From Lunularia cruciata (Eukaryota > Streptophyta > Marchantiopsida > Lunulariales > Lunulariaceae), in contig OX419755.1 in assembly GCA_948567375.1 (NCBI GenBank), forward strand, positions 81,486,218 through 81,550,217: a DNA stretch of 64,000 nucleotides, read 5' to 3'. Position 1 is the stretch's first letter. The number at the start of each line of letters is the position of its first letter. Positions 47,520-59,400 of this stretch are shown here, piece after piece. The notes under the pieces are model-generated. The model saw only the letters and a list, made by a program, of their open reading frames with translations. It did no database searches and was not told the origin of the DNA. Both the position numbers and the translations under genes were made by a program.

Positions 47520-47760
47520 ATCATATGAAAATACTACAATATATTTATCCAACAATGTATTTGATCTATGAACATTATATAGGCTTTGGTGAAGGAAGGA
47601 CCATCCATTTTAGATTCAATACTTTATGCAGAAAGATATAAAGCTATCTTGGATGCTTCTATTGAAAAGATTATTAATTGCTAGAATCTACTACAAAGAT
47701 CTAACTTGGTGAAGAATTGGATCAAATTAGTTAATCTAACAAATCATCAATTTAATGTCT
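47520..47760 (-). mobile_element. Second decayed gypsy RT fragment
   Basis: Read on the minus strand, the segment gives an altered QIDDLLD block, an LDL block and PKIA-type residues, and shares CAAAGATCTAACT and AATCTAACAAATCATCAATTT with the neighbouring remnant at 45660-45730. It is a partial copy of the same RT region, in the same orientation. Confidence 0.5.
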
Positions 47761-50700
47761 TTGGCTAAGTGCTCCAATTGGATCACTACCTCCCTTCTAT
47801 TCTCCAATCTTAGGTCTTTAGTTGATCTTTGTACCCAAGTTTCATATCTTTCTTCTCAATCTAAATGGTTCTCAATTTGTACTGCAACCTTTGGAATTCT
47901 TTATCTTGCCCCTTTTGCTCCACTATCAAGGAAAAGTTCTGCCTCTTTATCTTGAAGTTTCCCTATATATGGGTATTTCCCTTCTTTTCCTCCTCCTTGT
48001 ACTAGTTCTTGCTCTCCTCTAACTCCTCTTTCCACTTGTCAACCTTTGCCTTCTTGGTGTAGATGACTTTATTAGGTCTTTGGATTAGTGTGGTTGAATC
48101 AACCATGTTGAGGTAGATTTCTTGATATTGTAACAAAAGGAGCTCCATCATCTTTAGTGTTGATCCATCAAGTGAATGAAAAATTTAGCACCCTCCATAG
48201 CAATCACTTTGAGTTCCTGGGTCACATCCACTCCTAATTTGGCCTGCACTACACTCTGAGTGTGTGCCTTCTTTCTCTACACTACTCTCTCTTTTGCTTC
48301 TTGATTGTGTTATTTTGCTTCATATTGTCCTTCGCTCCAAAGTTCATCTTCTTGTCTTTCTTTGGTCTTCACTTGCTCTTCTTTGGGGATACATGCTTCT
48401 TGGTTGGGGCTAGGAGGTACTTTGGGTCAATGTGATGTTATCATTGTTCTTTGGCCTGACCCTCCTAGTCTTCACTCTACTCTACGTTGGAGTAGATAAT
48501 GCGTCCTCATACTGCTCCCTTCTTCTTTTGATTCTTTGGAGTCTTTTACCTCCTCCTCGAAAGATACATCTATTACTTGAGGATTTATCTTGGTCTCTTT
48601 GTTGGTTTTTGAGACTTTGTTATAGTCATCCTCTTCTTTCTCTTTGTTGTGGTGTTTCTTTCTTCTTCCACCGGTATCAATTCTCCATTGATGCATACTT
48701 TGCATATGCCAAGTGGTCCTTCTTGGAGACTTTCATTTAGGCTGCAAGGCAAAGTATGTAATTGGATGGAAATGGTTGGTGAACTTCTTGTGCTCCTCCT
48801 TAGTTAATAAATTCAGCCCCATGTAGAAGTGTATGGAAAAAGAATCTAAGTAGGTCACTCCACATTCTTCTTTGAAATCCTTGTGCAAACTCTTTGCATG
48901 GAAATAAAACATATTTGTCCATATGACAAGCTTTCATTGGTACATATTTCTGAAGAAGACCACTTAGTTGTTGGTGAGGTAAGTTGTTCTTTTTGGCTTA
49001 AACAACTTCACAATTGCCTCCACCATTGCTCTTTGGGCTGAATTGTTGTAATTACCCCTATCCATTATTCTTATATCTCTAGTCTATAAAGGATGTCTTA
49101 TTACAATCATTCAATTTGTTGTTTGCTAGCCTAAAATTTGTACCTAAAGCCATTACCCTCATTGGTTCTACATCTACTCCTAGAATTATTTTCCAATTCT
49201 CTTTGGTCCAATTAGAGAGATTTCCTATCAAGTCCTTGGTCTATCTTTCCTTCCTCCACTTCATCTCATGGATAATCCCAAAGTCACTCAACTCCCAATT
49301 CTAAAGCAAGAAAGAGAGGTTTTGCTTAAGATTACCTCACTCTTTGAATGAATTGCCAATTTGTTGATTATTGTGCTATGATAAATGGCTTTGGGGGTCT
49401 TCCTAATGGTTTTTGGATAAACACCATATTTCTCATTGGAGCTAAGACTAAACTAAAAAAATACAAAGAATTGAAAAAAGTTATGAAGACCAAGAAGGTT
49501 CTATATTGCTAATCTTTCTTTGGCTTTGAAATGTTAGAAAAGTTAGAAATGTTGGCAAAATGTGAAATTGCTTAATCTTATGAAAGTGAAAGTGCACTTA
49601 ATTTTATGGCCAAGATCTTTAAGTTGGTGTGTGAGGAGTCACTCTCCACACATACAAGCCTCTCCATGAATGCAAATGGTTTTTGGCGGAAGTTCTTTAA
49701 CTAGGTGGCAATGAATTTAAATTGATATACTATCTTTGGGTCCAAAGTCCTTGCATCCAAAGATCATTCATACTTGAGTTCTTTGCCTCTAACCACCCTT
49801 TGGTCTTAATTCCTTTGTCATTCCTCCTTTAGAGTGCCTTTAGCTTTGTTCTTGTTACCTTTGTACTATACCATGTACATACACAACTCCAAAAGAAACT
49901 CAATTGAGAAGTTTTCCTTCCTAAATAAGAAATTATTCTGCCATATCTTTTTGAACAAGAGTGAAAATAATAAACAGAAATTTTTGTAAGATTTTGTGCA
50001 CCATATTTACCATAAATATAATGCTAAGGATTTTTCACACGTAAGTTAGGAAATGAATCTTAAATTGTTAAGTCTTCAATTGTATGATATCAAAAGAGGA
50101 AAAATAAAATAAAAATTTTTACTTGTCTCTCTTTCACCTAATGTACATGTTCAAAAATATAATAGTAGGATTTCTCTTAAGAGGATATATTGATGATCAA
50201 ATTGATTATATGTCTAAAAAATTAATAAGTTATTCCAAAGGATTATGCTTCACATTCCATGCACTTATTGGCCCAATAAAGGCACCTTATAAAACAAAGA
50301 GTTCCCATACTGAAACCTCTAGAGCATAGTAAAAAAACTCTTAGTGAGACATTCTTATCACTAGAAACAAAAAGCTATTGTATCCCATTTAATCAACAAT
50401 TTAAGTTCATTTTGGAAAAAAACTATAATTTTTTTGCAAATGATCAATATTATTCTCATAATTTTTTATCACCTATGATGACATGAAATACCATATAAAA
50501 CAAATTTTACATTGCTTAGATGAATCAAGGATGGTTGGTCAACCTTGAAAGCATATTTGGAAATTATATGCTAAAATAAGAAAAGTTGTTAGGTGCGCTA
50601 CTTCTAAATTAATTCAAGCCCTAAAGATGTATTATTACTACCTCTTTCAAACTGATTAATATGAATCAAATCCCTTCGTGGCACATTCACCTGTAATCAC

Positions 50701-50973
50701 TATTCCAACGAAAGACTTAGTAGAAAGAGGAAAATCTCTCAATCTCTCTCTTACTTTTCTGCACACATAATCAATCTAAGTTCTTGGAATATACATAGAG
50801 TAGATAGAATTTGTGTAGGGAAAATAATAACTCTTTGATAGTTTTTCATGGGCCTTGTTAGTCATGTCCGCTTTAGTTCTATCGTCTATCATTCTCAAAG
50901 CCTCTTCTCACAAGTAGCATCAAAGTTTAATTTTTTATTAAAGTTTATGATAAGGTTCATGTAACACCAAGCA
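47761..50973. other. AT-rich stretch, no gene confirmed
   Basis: The segment 47755-48740 (plus) has several open frames rich in Ser, Leu and Cys, which are probably the reverse of a Lys/Glu-rich minus-strand segment (48472-48705) resembling a retroelement gag tail. Nothing can be named. Confidence 0.35.
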
Positions 50974-52855
50974 AGCCAACTTATAAAAGATCCAAAGAAG
51001 TATTTGAAGTTAACACCACTATTTCTTAAGGACTTAAGAGGGAATAGATCCAACCTATGAATGATCTTTTTCTAAATTGATCAAGCAGTAGGTATATAAA
51101 GCTCTAATTTTCTTCTCAAGAGGAAGGAAATGGAGTGAAAAGAAGGATAATCAAGTTTGTCAAGAAAGACTTGAGCTTGACTAAACCAAGCAAGATCAAA
51201 GAAGTTCAAATCCAAACAATATAACTTCAACTATGTCATTATAACTACCATAGGAATTCAAATCTTTCTTATAAAGATATACTCAAATGGGGAATAGGTG
51301 TTTTAATCAAATAAAGTTCACCTATTTATCCAAGTAGTAAGAAACATGACAAACAAAGATTTCTCAATTGCACATCATACTCAATTTCTCTTACTGATGG
51401 TTATACGCAATGATTGCTAGAATGCAAAAGAAGAGAATGGATTTGCAAGCAAAAGGAAAAGGTCTATATAAGTCTCTTAATAATTTTTTAGTTATTATAT
51501 GCAATCACACCCTCTTGAGTATTTATTGTTGAATAATTATCTTTTTATTCTTGCTTCCAATTCCTCTTTATTTGCCCTTGGTTTAAATTCATTTCCAAAG
51601 GTACAAGTTCATTATCCTTATACTCAAAGGTAATCTTGTTGCATAAAGATGAAAATTAAGGTTGGTATAAAAATTTATTTAATTTCTTGCCCCTCCATGG
51701 TTGACTTAGTATCATTATATTTTACCAATTGTCATGTTACTTTGAGATTTCATAGTACACTTCTGGATTATGAAATTAGATACCTTTGGAACTAGTTGCA
51801 TACAAATTTATTCCATTTCAAAGGAAGCACCTTTGGATCCTAACACTCTCAATCCTATACTAACCTATTACTTCTAAAATTTCCTATTTTTCAAATTTCA
51901 TTTAATTTCCCAAGTTTAAAGCCAACTTATAAGAGATCCAAAGAAGTGTTTGAAGTTAACACTACTATTTCTTAAGGACTTAAGAGGAAATAGATCCAAC
52001 CCATGAATGATCTTTTTCTAAATTGATCAAGTAGTAGGTATATAAAGCTCTAATTTTCCCCTCAAGAGGAAGGAAATGGAGTGAAAAGAAGGATAATCAA
52101 GTTTGTCAAGAAAGACTTGAGCTTGACTAAACCAAGCAAGATCAAAGAAGTTCAAATCCAAATAATATATCTTCAACTATGTCACAATAACTACCATAGG
52201 AATTCAAATCTTTCTTATAAAGATATACTCAAATGGGGAATAGGTGTTTTAATCAAATAAAGTTCACCTATTTATCCAAGTAGTAAGAAACATGACAAAC
52301 AAAGATTTATCAATTGCTCATCATACTCAATTTCTCTTATTGATGGTTGTACGCAATGATTGCTGGAATGCAAAAGAAGAGAATGGATTTGCAAGCAAAA
52401 GGAAAAGGTTTATATAAGTTTCTTAAGAATTTTTTAGTTATTATATGCAATCACACCCTCTTGAGTATTTATTGTTGAATAATATTCCTTTTATTCTTGC
52501 TTCCAATTCCTCTTTATTTGCCCTTGGTTTAAATTCATTTCCGAAGGTACAAGTTCATTATCCTTATACTCAGATGTAATCTTGTTGCATATAGATGAAA
52601 ATTAAGGTCGGTATAAGGTTTTATTTAATTTCATGCCCCTCCATGGTTGACTTAGTATCATTATATTTTACCAATTGTCATATTACTTTGAGATTTCATA
52701 ATTCACTTCTAGATTATGGAATTAGATACCTTTGGAACTAGTTGCATACAAATTATTCCATTCCAAAGGAAGCACCTTTGGATCCTAACACTATCAATGC
52801 TATACTAACCTATTTACTTCTAAACCTATTTTTCAAATTTCATTTAATTTCCCAA
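50974..52855. repeat. About 0.94-kb tandem duplication, two units
   Basis: Unit 1 (50974-51919) and unit 2 (51920-52855) are direct copies with a 946-bp period. Both begin AGCCAACTTATAA and contain GGACTTAAGAGG, GTAGGTATATAAAGCTC and CAATCACACCCTCTTGAGT. They differ by scattered substitutions and small indels, more than the 248-bp pair. Neither unit encodes a readable protein. Confidence 0.9.
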
Positions 52856-53234
52856 CTTATTGAATTTATAAAGTCCAAAAACTTCCAATGTAATATCAAC
52901 TATAGTTAACTTGTTATATTAAAGTAAGAAAAAAACTTGTTTTAGTATCTTGAACATAAGAAGCTTGGCTTGGAACCAAGAAACATTTACCACTTGTTAT
53001 ATTATTATTGTATTGACTGGATTCACTCTTCATTTTACACCATACAATGACAAATTGAAGCAGCTACAACAATGAAGAAGATCTTTTATTAGCCATAGTT
53101 TCCTGACTTGCCAGGTTCGTTTTTATTTGCTTCTTATATTCAATTGAGAACATAATTAAGAAGTTTGTATAACATCACCAAAGGAAGCAAGAGCAAATTA
53201 ATTTTAAACATACATAACCTTCTTTTTAATTTGA

Positions 53235-53282
53235 CCGACCAAGGAAGGATGCAAGAAGAGTCTTGCATCCTTCCTTGGTCGG
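53235..53282. repeat. Perfect 22-bp inverted repeat with 4-base loop
   Basis: The left arm (53235-53256, starting CCGACCAAGGAAGG) and the right arm (53261-53282, ending CCTTCCTTGGTCGG) are exactly complementary around the loop AGAG. A further GACC...GGTC-type match lies just outside. It could be a replication-slippage palindrome or a hairpin transcript; the loop is short for a plant miRNA precursor. Confidence 0.9.
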
Positions 53283-56200
53283 AAGGTCGGTCATCCATCT
53301 TCCATGGATAGAAATGTTAGACTTGACTAAATCACTTAAATTTAAAACACATTGATATAACATTGTCGTAGTTTTTCTTTAGTTAGATACACTTTCCTTT
53401 GCTAGACTTCTTAAGAAAGAGAATACGAAATAAAATGATGTTAGGTAGAGCTTAGAATCCATGTAAATTTGCTATTAGGAACACAACAGGAACTTAGAAT
53501 GTTTAAGCGAGGAATTTATTTGATTCGATCATTTTCTTAGCCACATTTTTTCTACATTTTATTTATTTGGAGAAACTTCATTGGCCCATGTGAAGTGCAG
53601 CATTCGGGGAATAGACATTAAAACTTGAAAGATACAAATTCAGACCAGCATCTCAGATTGTCTCATGTTCGAAGATGCACAGATATTAATAATGACATTT
53701 GATCCCATACACACACAATTAAAGCATCTATAATGTTGTTATCTTTCCAATCTTTAGCAATTTCTTTGGTAAAACTGACTGGGGAATGAACTGAACATTA
53801 CCTTATCCATTATCCAATGGGTAGAAATGCCTATAAAACTTATTGCTAGCACCGTTCAGTGTGTTAGCAATAAGTTCGTATCAAAGTATTGGACCAGTTT
53901 GGAATGTTCTACACATAGCAGTCCATTTCCATCATGGTGCTAAGTAAGGAACAGAAGAAAGCAAGCAAGCAAATAGGGGAAGGAAAGGAATTTGAACTTT
54001 AAAGGACAGCATAGATTGAATACCTTTAGCAGGGAATTTCTGGAGTCCTTCGTCACGACTTTTAGCAAAAGTAGCCTCCTAAAGAGAATACCGGAGAATC
54101 TCCATTCACGTGCAGCGAATGATACTCGGAACAGAGAACAAATCATGAGATCCCCGGAATCTGGACAGGCCATGGCACGGAAGGATTGAGCTCTGCTCTG
54201 CGGGCAAAGTAGAACACTGAGGAGGCGTCAGTGCAAAGGAAGGCCGTAGAGGAAGCCGTAGGGAGTATAGGTTCTTCCCTTCCTCTAATGTAACTGTGTG
54301 TCGGAATCCGCTATGGTACTGTACGATCCACCTTCGAATTCAGAAGAATTTCAACATTCCTAACATTCCCTTTGTTAGGTGCAGGACAGATTTCTCAATA
54401 CCGATACAATGGGGGTTTAGCTCCATTTTCCTCTTGTGTTTTATCCTTGTACGGCCTTCCCATCATTCTTGTTGTCACGCGGTCGCCTTTCCATTTGGTC
54501 TTGTGTATGTAGTCACCGTTCCTTGGTCCTGTGTTGTAATGGATCCCTAGTTCCGCATCTGGGGATCGAAGTCAAAAGGAGGATGTGGACAGAGTTCAGG
54601 TTAGAATTACAGAACCAGAGGTTAGTGGCTTCTGACCACATTTACGTAGGAATAATAAGGTGAGTGCGGAAATTCAACGCCGATCGGGATCAACGACGGC
54701 TCTTTGGAAGCCACGAGAGTTACCAAACCGCAACTATTGCAGGCCATCCATTTGGCATATTATACACTCATCATCTGTAAATTTGATGTTACTCTGACAA
54801 TCGCTGATGCTCCGAACAAACATTGTACAGTAGGAGCTTCTTGCTCCCTTCTAATCCCTTCTCTTCCTTCCCTTAGTGACCTGGTGCAGAAGTCCACATG
54901 CAGCACTTGTGCACACACATACCTCATGCTGATGAGTGGATGCAGACCATGCGACTACTGCACGTCGACGACCAGATAATTGCCTGAAGTCGCCGCCTCA
55001 GTTCTTCGAAGCGTCCGGGAAGGCCAGTTGATATGATTGATGAAGACAAGACCTAGAAGTCAGATATAAGTCCAAGAAGTCGCCCGGGAAGGAGAAAGTG
55101 ATCAGTGTCGATCGGGGCATGACGATAATAGAGACCATATAGCCTGCGTGGACTACAAACGACTCACACAGACGCTCGTTGAACGTATTAAGCTGGACTA
55201 CAAACGATCTAATTAAAGATTCTGTCTCACGGTCCATCACTAAAGCAGGACTGAATCCTTAATATTGAATTCACCCAATCAAGACAGCCAAGACAGCCAA
55301 ATGATGACTTGGCAGGTCATACCAGCCACTTGCTTTTTGCCTACTGCCTCGCTGTTTCTAGAGAAGATGTTCAACGGTGAAAGGCGACCACGTAGAACAC
55401 AAAAAGGATAGGAAGACCCCCTAACTAGATGTTCAAAGATGTTCAACTAGTGTTTATCCTGTAAAACAATGCACTTCTGGACCTGAAGTAGGCTCCATTT
55501 GATCAGGATTTCAACATTTCCTTGAACATAAAGACGGACACGCCTCCGTACACAGCAAACTAAAAACTCCAACCAGCCTCCACACACCTTGCAAAACGAT
55601 GTCCTTTTAGTTTGCTTTTACCGGCGACTTTTGTCACATCAGAGCATGTCAGTCACATCATAAGTGCTCCGACATGATCTGGCATGACGAGTACACCTAA
55701 TAGGATACTGAGATCCCCGGTAGCCGATAAACGGGGCTGACGGAGTAGACCATCTCCAACGGTACTTGATTTCCAAAGATCATCTGTGATGTGATCGATG
55801 GTCACAAAAGTATTTTAACCCCCCAAGGGGATCTTTTGTTACTGTTCAACAACTCATTCACCCACCTAATAGTCTGAAACGCCTGGTTAGAAAATGATGC
55901 TAGAAAGAAGCAAAGAAGGGTCTACAAGCTCGAGTAGATTTCAAGATCCAATTATCCAAAGAAATGCCAACAAGCTCCAACAGGATTCCAAAATACATTT
56001 TTCATTCAATAACCAATACTACAAATGCAAGTGGACAAAATGTGTTCCAGAACACAAATTCTGCTGTCCACGCGACGAATTAATTTGGCAAGTCCGAGCT
56101 ACATTATGGAAGCTAAGTCCACGGCTGGACGGGGTAATCTACATTCTCAACATCCGCTCATCAGTCAGAATGACAGTGATGGAATAATATACAAGGGCGA

Positions 56201-56437
56201 ATTAGGTGTATCCCTATCACCTCGCGCATCCCCCTACGACTGTGGATACCTTGCTTGAAGCAACATCAACTCTACACTAGGTTCTCTGACGACCGTAACT
56301 GCATGATTTACCTCTTTCAGGCCAGAACGTAGACAAAAGTTTATCAGTAGAACCTAAACTTCTCGTTGACTGACGACTTGGAGTTCCAGATCCTGAGCAA
56401 TTGAGAGTACTTCTGAACAAATGATCTACTGTTCTAC
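53283..56437. other. Intergenic stretch downstream of FZL
   Basis: Composition changes from AT-rich to mixed at about 53.9 kb. Open frames at 53992-54979 and 55894-56258 show no family resemblance. It includes the 3' UTR of FZL just left of 56438 and the short retroelement tail at 55380. Confidence 0.4.
55380..55428 (-). mobile_element. Very short 3'-tail fragment of the non-LTR element
   Basis: About 45 bp (AAGGCGACCACGTAGAACAC ... GGAAGACCCCCT) match the terminal part of the tail at 1711-1755. It carries only the extreme 3' end, in the same orientation as the other copies. Confidence 0.6.
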
Positions 56438-59400
56438 CTATGCCCCAAGATTCTGGACCTTTTGCTTTAGACACCGCAATTGGTCACCAAGATCTTGCAA
56501 CTGAGTCTGAAGGGCAAGAACACGGATACGTTCAGCCTCTGCAGCTCGCCTGTACGGGGCAGAAAGTGTTTGAATATCTGCCCTCAGCTGATTCAAATTC
56601 TGCTGCAAATCTTCCGCCATCGCCTCCTCCATTTGCCTGGTCACGCTATCAGCAACTCTCCTTACTTTTCCCTTTACATCTTGCCTCTTGGCAGGCAAGT
56701 TCCATATACCGACGAATCTACAGAGAAAGACATTCGACTCAATGTAATAATTGTACTGGATGCTCAATACAAACCAAAGCGAGTTCTTACCCTGATGTCA
56801 TCCAGCATTTCAAAGTACAAACCATTGTCGTTCCGAAACTTGTATATTGGTTAAAAGTAGATCACTAACAGGACAGATCGACATCCAGACTGGTCAATCA
56901 CCATCTAGAAAAATTGCAATCAAAGCAGGAAGACCTTGTCAGAACTGGAGGGGAAAAGATTTAGGTCCAATCTGTGAATTTGACTAATTGACTGATAAAC
57001 TCTCTCCCTTGGCGGTAGTTTGTGTGCTTACCCGCCTGCAGTGCATATGCCAAGGGCAACAAGGTCTTCCACAGTGGTCGGTAGGATTGACGTCAGAACA
57101 GATGCAGATACACCGGCAGCGCCCACACCAGTGAACGTACTCAATACCTGACATATTGAATCCACTAAGATTTTTAGTTTTTACAATGACTTCCTTAGAC
57201 CTCATGAAGGAATTCCAGACTTCGAACTTAAACTCGAGAAACTCGACATGAGCGATCAATAGAAGGCGTGTTTGGAGTCTTACCACTTCACGAACTTCTT
57301 GTTCAAGCAGAATTTCTGCGGCTTTCACATCAAATCCCTCTAAGACGGCGATGCTGTTACTAGCATTCTTTAGTTGTTCCTCCTTGAGTCTATCCTTCAG
57401 TTGCAAGCCACTTGAATTGCCAGCATTTGTACCAGGATGGACATCCGGCCAACGATTCCTCACAAGTTCTCCATAAATATCCAGCTGCCTCATAGCATTT
57501 GAAACCAACCAACTTCCATGTTCTTCCAGGACTCTCTACACATCAACAAGGCAGTTCAAGTTAATAGTTAGTTACTCGTAGAAATGTGGGCCTAGAGACA
57601 GCTGGCTCCAACTGATAGAATTCCTGTGACCATATTTGGGCATGACGTTGATATGATACCGTCCTCCGAGTCTCTAACGGAAGATGGTCGAAGGGTCCGT
57701 GAAAGGACTCCAATCTCGTTGAACAAGAAAGTGCCATCTTAACACGCCTGTGACTTATTATGTTATCGTGGCATGCATCAACATGTTTTACGATGTCTAG
57801 AGTCTAAAGATGAATAGGAAATTAAAAATTCACAAGAACACTACTACTTAAGACTCCAGTACCTGGATATCGTTTGTTGCTGACCCAATGACTTGTCGTT
57901 CGAAATTGCTGGAAACAGGCAAAGATTGATTCCCATCGGATCCTAAAAGATACTTGATGATGGCTTCAATATTGGAAAGCCGTAAGATAGAGTCCACAAG
58001 TTTCTCAGCACGTCCCTTGGCCCCTGCAATCTGCAGAGAAAGTTTTCCTGCACTTGTCAGATCAGTGTCTCCCTCGAGACGAACAAACGAGTTGAGCAAC
58101 AACAGCTCCAATTCTTCTACAAGCCTATTTCTTGCACCACGTCTGGTCAAAGACGTGACGTTTTAGAGTAGGATATCACCAACTGTATACCCACATGCAT
58201 TCAACGCATGACATACATCGCTAGTCTTTCCTCTTAAAAGAGAGTGGACGAGCAGCCTAAATTACGGTACGTTTCTTACCATCTCCGTTGTCCGTTGTCG
58301 TTGCAGAGCAGCGTCGGCTTGTATCGCTTCTTCATACTGATCAAGTTGATCTTCTATCTGGGCTAAAACTTTGAGATCCGTGTCTGCTTTTACAATATCC
58401 AGCGAGAGTTGTCGATCACAAGCACCGAGCAAAGCCTTCCCGATACCTAAAGGAGTCTCCAGTTTTAATCTAAGCCTCTCAGCCCCAGCATCTGTAGAAC
58501 CACCTAAGAAACAAAAGATGAAGTCCTCTAGCTGTTCAAAACCACTAGTTTTCCAAGACGAGTCCTTGGTAAGAACCTCTTTGTCAAGAACCCCATCTTC
58601 CTTTAGAGCTGCTTGCTTCGCTAGAAGCGCACGCCGGGCAGAAACGGGATAAACGGACGCTTCCTCGACACTCAGCAAACGTTGTGCATTCTCCTTCACA
58701 AACTTTATGACTTCTTCCAACTGTCAAAGGCCACTATGAGTTTAGTAGATAGCAGGCTGCAGGACTGAAGTGTCGTACAAAAAGAACTGCGGGATGCACT
58801 ACCACAGATTTGTATGCTATCATTTGCAATCAAACAGCAGCAGACACCTGTAAGTTTGCGATTAACTTCTTCTCACTCCAAGTCTAGAGAAACCGGGAGG
58901 TTAGAAGGGTGAATCTTAAGTCCGTGGTAAGTCTACCTCTTTGCTGTCTGAAAGGACATCAGACTTATTCAGTATGAAGATTATCTTCTTGCCCCATTGA
59001 CGTATGTAACGGAGGAACGTGACCTACAGGCATCGAAACGCACAAGCAATCAAGGTATTATCATCAGGATTGTGATGTCCAATATTATTTTCGTCGAAAA
59101 TATTGAGAAGCATACTTTGAGCTAACTTGCAAAATAAAATCGCGAATACGGCAACAACAGTGTTGTGAAAACGTAAACGTAAATGCCTCCTTTAATTCTG
59201 TATGTTTCGATCATTTGCAAGTCGACACCCACGAAGACTAACCTCGCTCTCTGTCAAAGGGCGATCGACGGATAAAACAAAGAGCACGAGATCTGCGCGT
59301 GGTACAAACTCCTCAGTCAGCCGCTGCTGACGCTGAAGAATAACGTTGGTTCCTGGCGTGTCAACAAGATTCATCTGCTCTGACAAACAACTAGGAGGTT

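Noticed and set aside
47755-48740. Ser/Leu/Cys-rich plus-strand frames as secreted or membrane proteins
   Set aside because: They mirror a Lys/Glu-rich minus-strand segment and show no signal peptide or domain organisation.
53235-53282. Plant miRNA precursor
   Set aside because: Perfect pairing with a 4-base loop is too short for a normal plant precursor; kept as a hairpin only.
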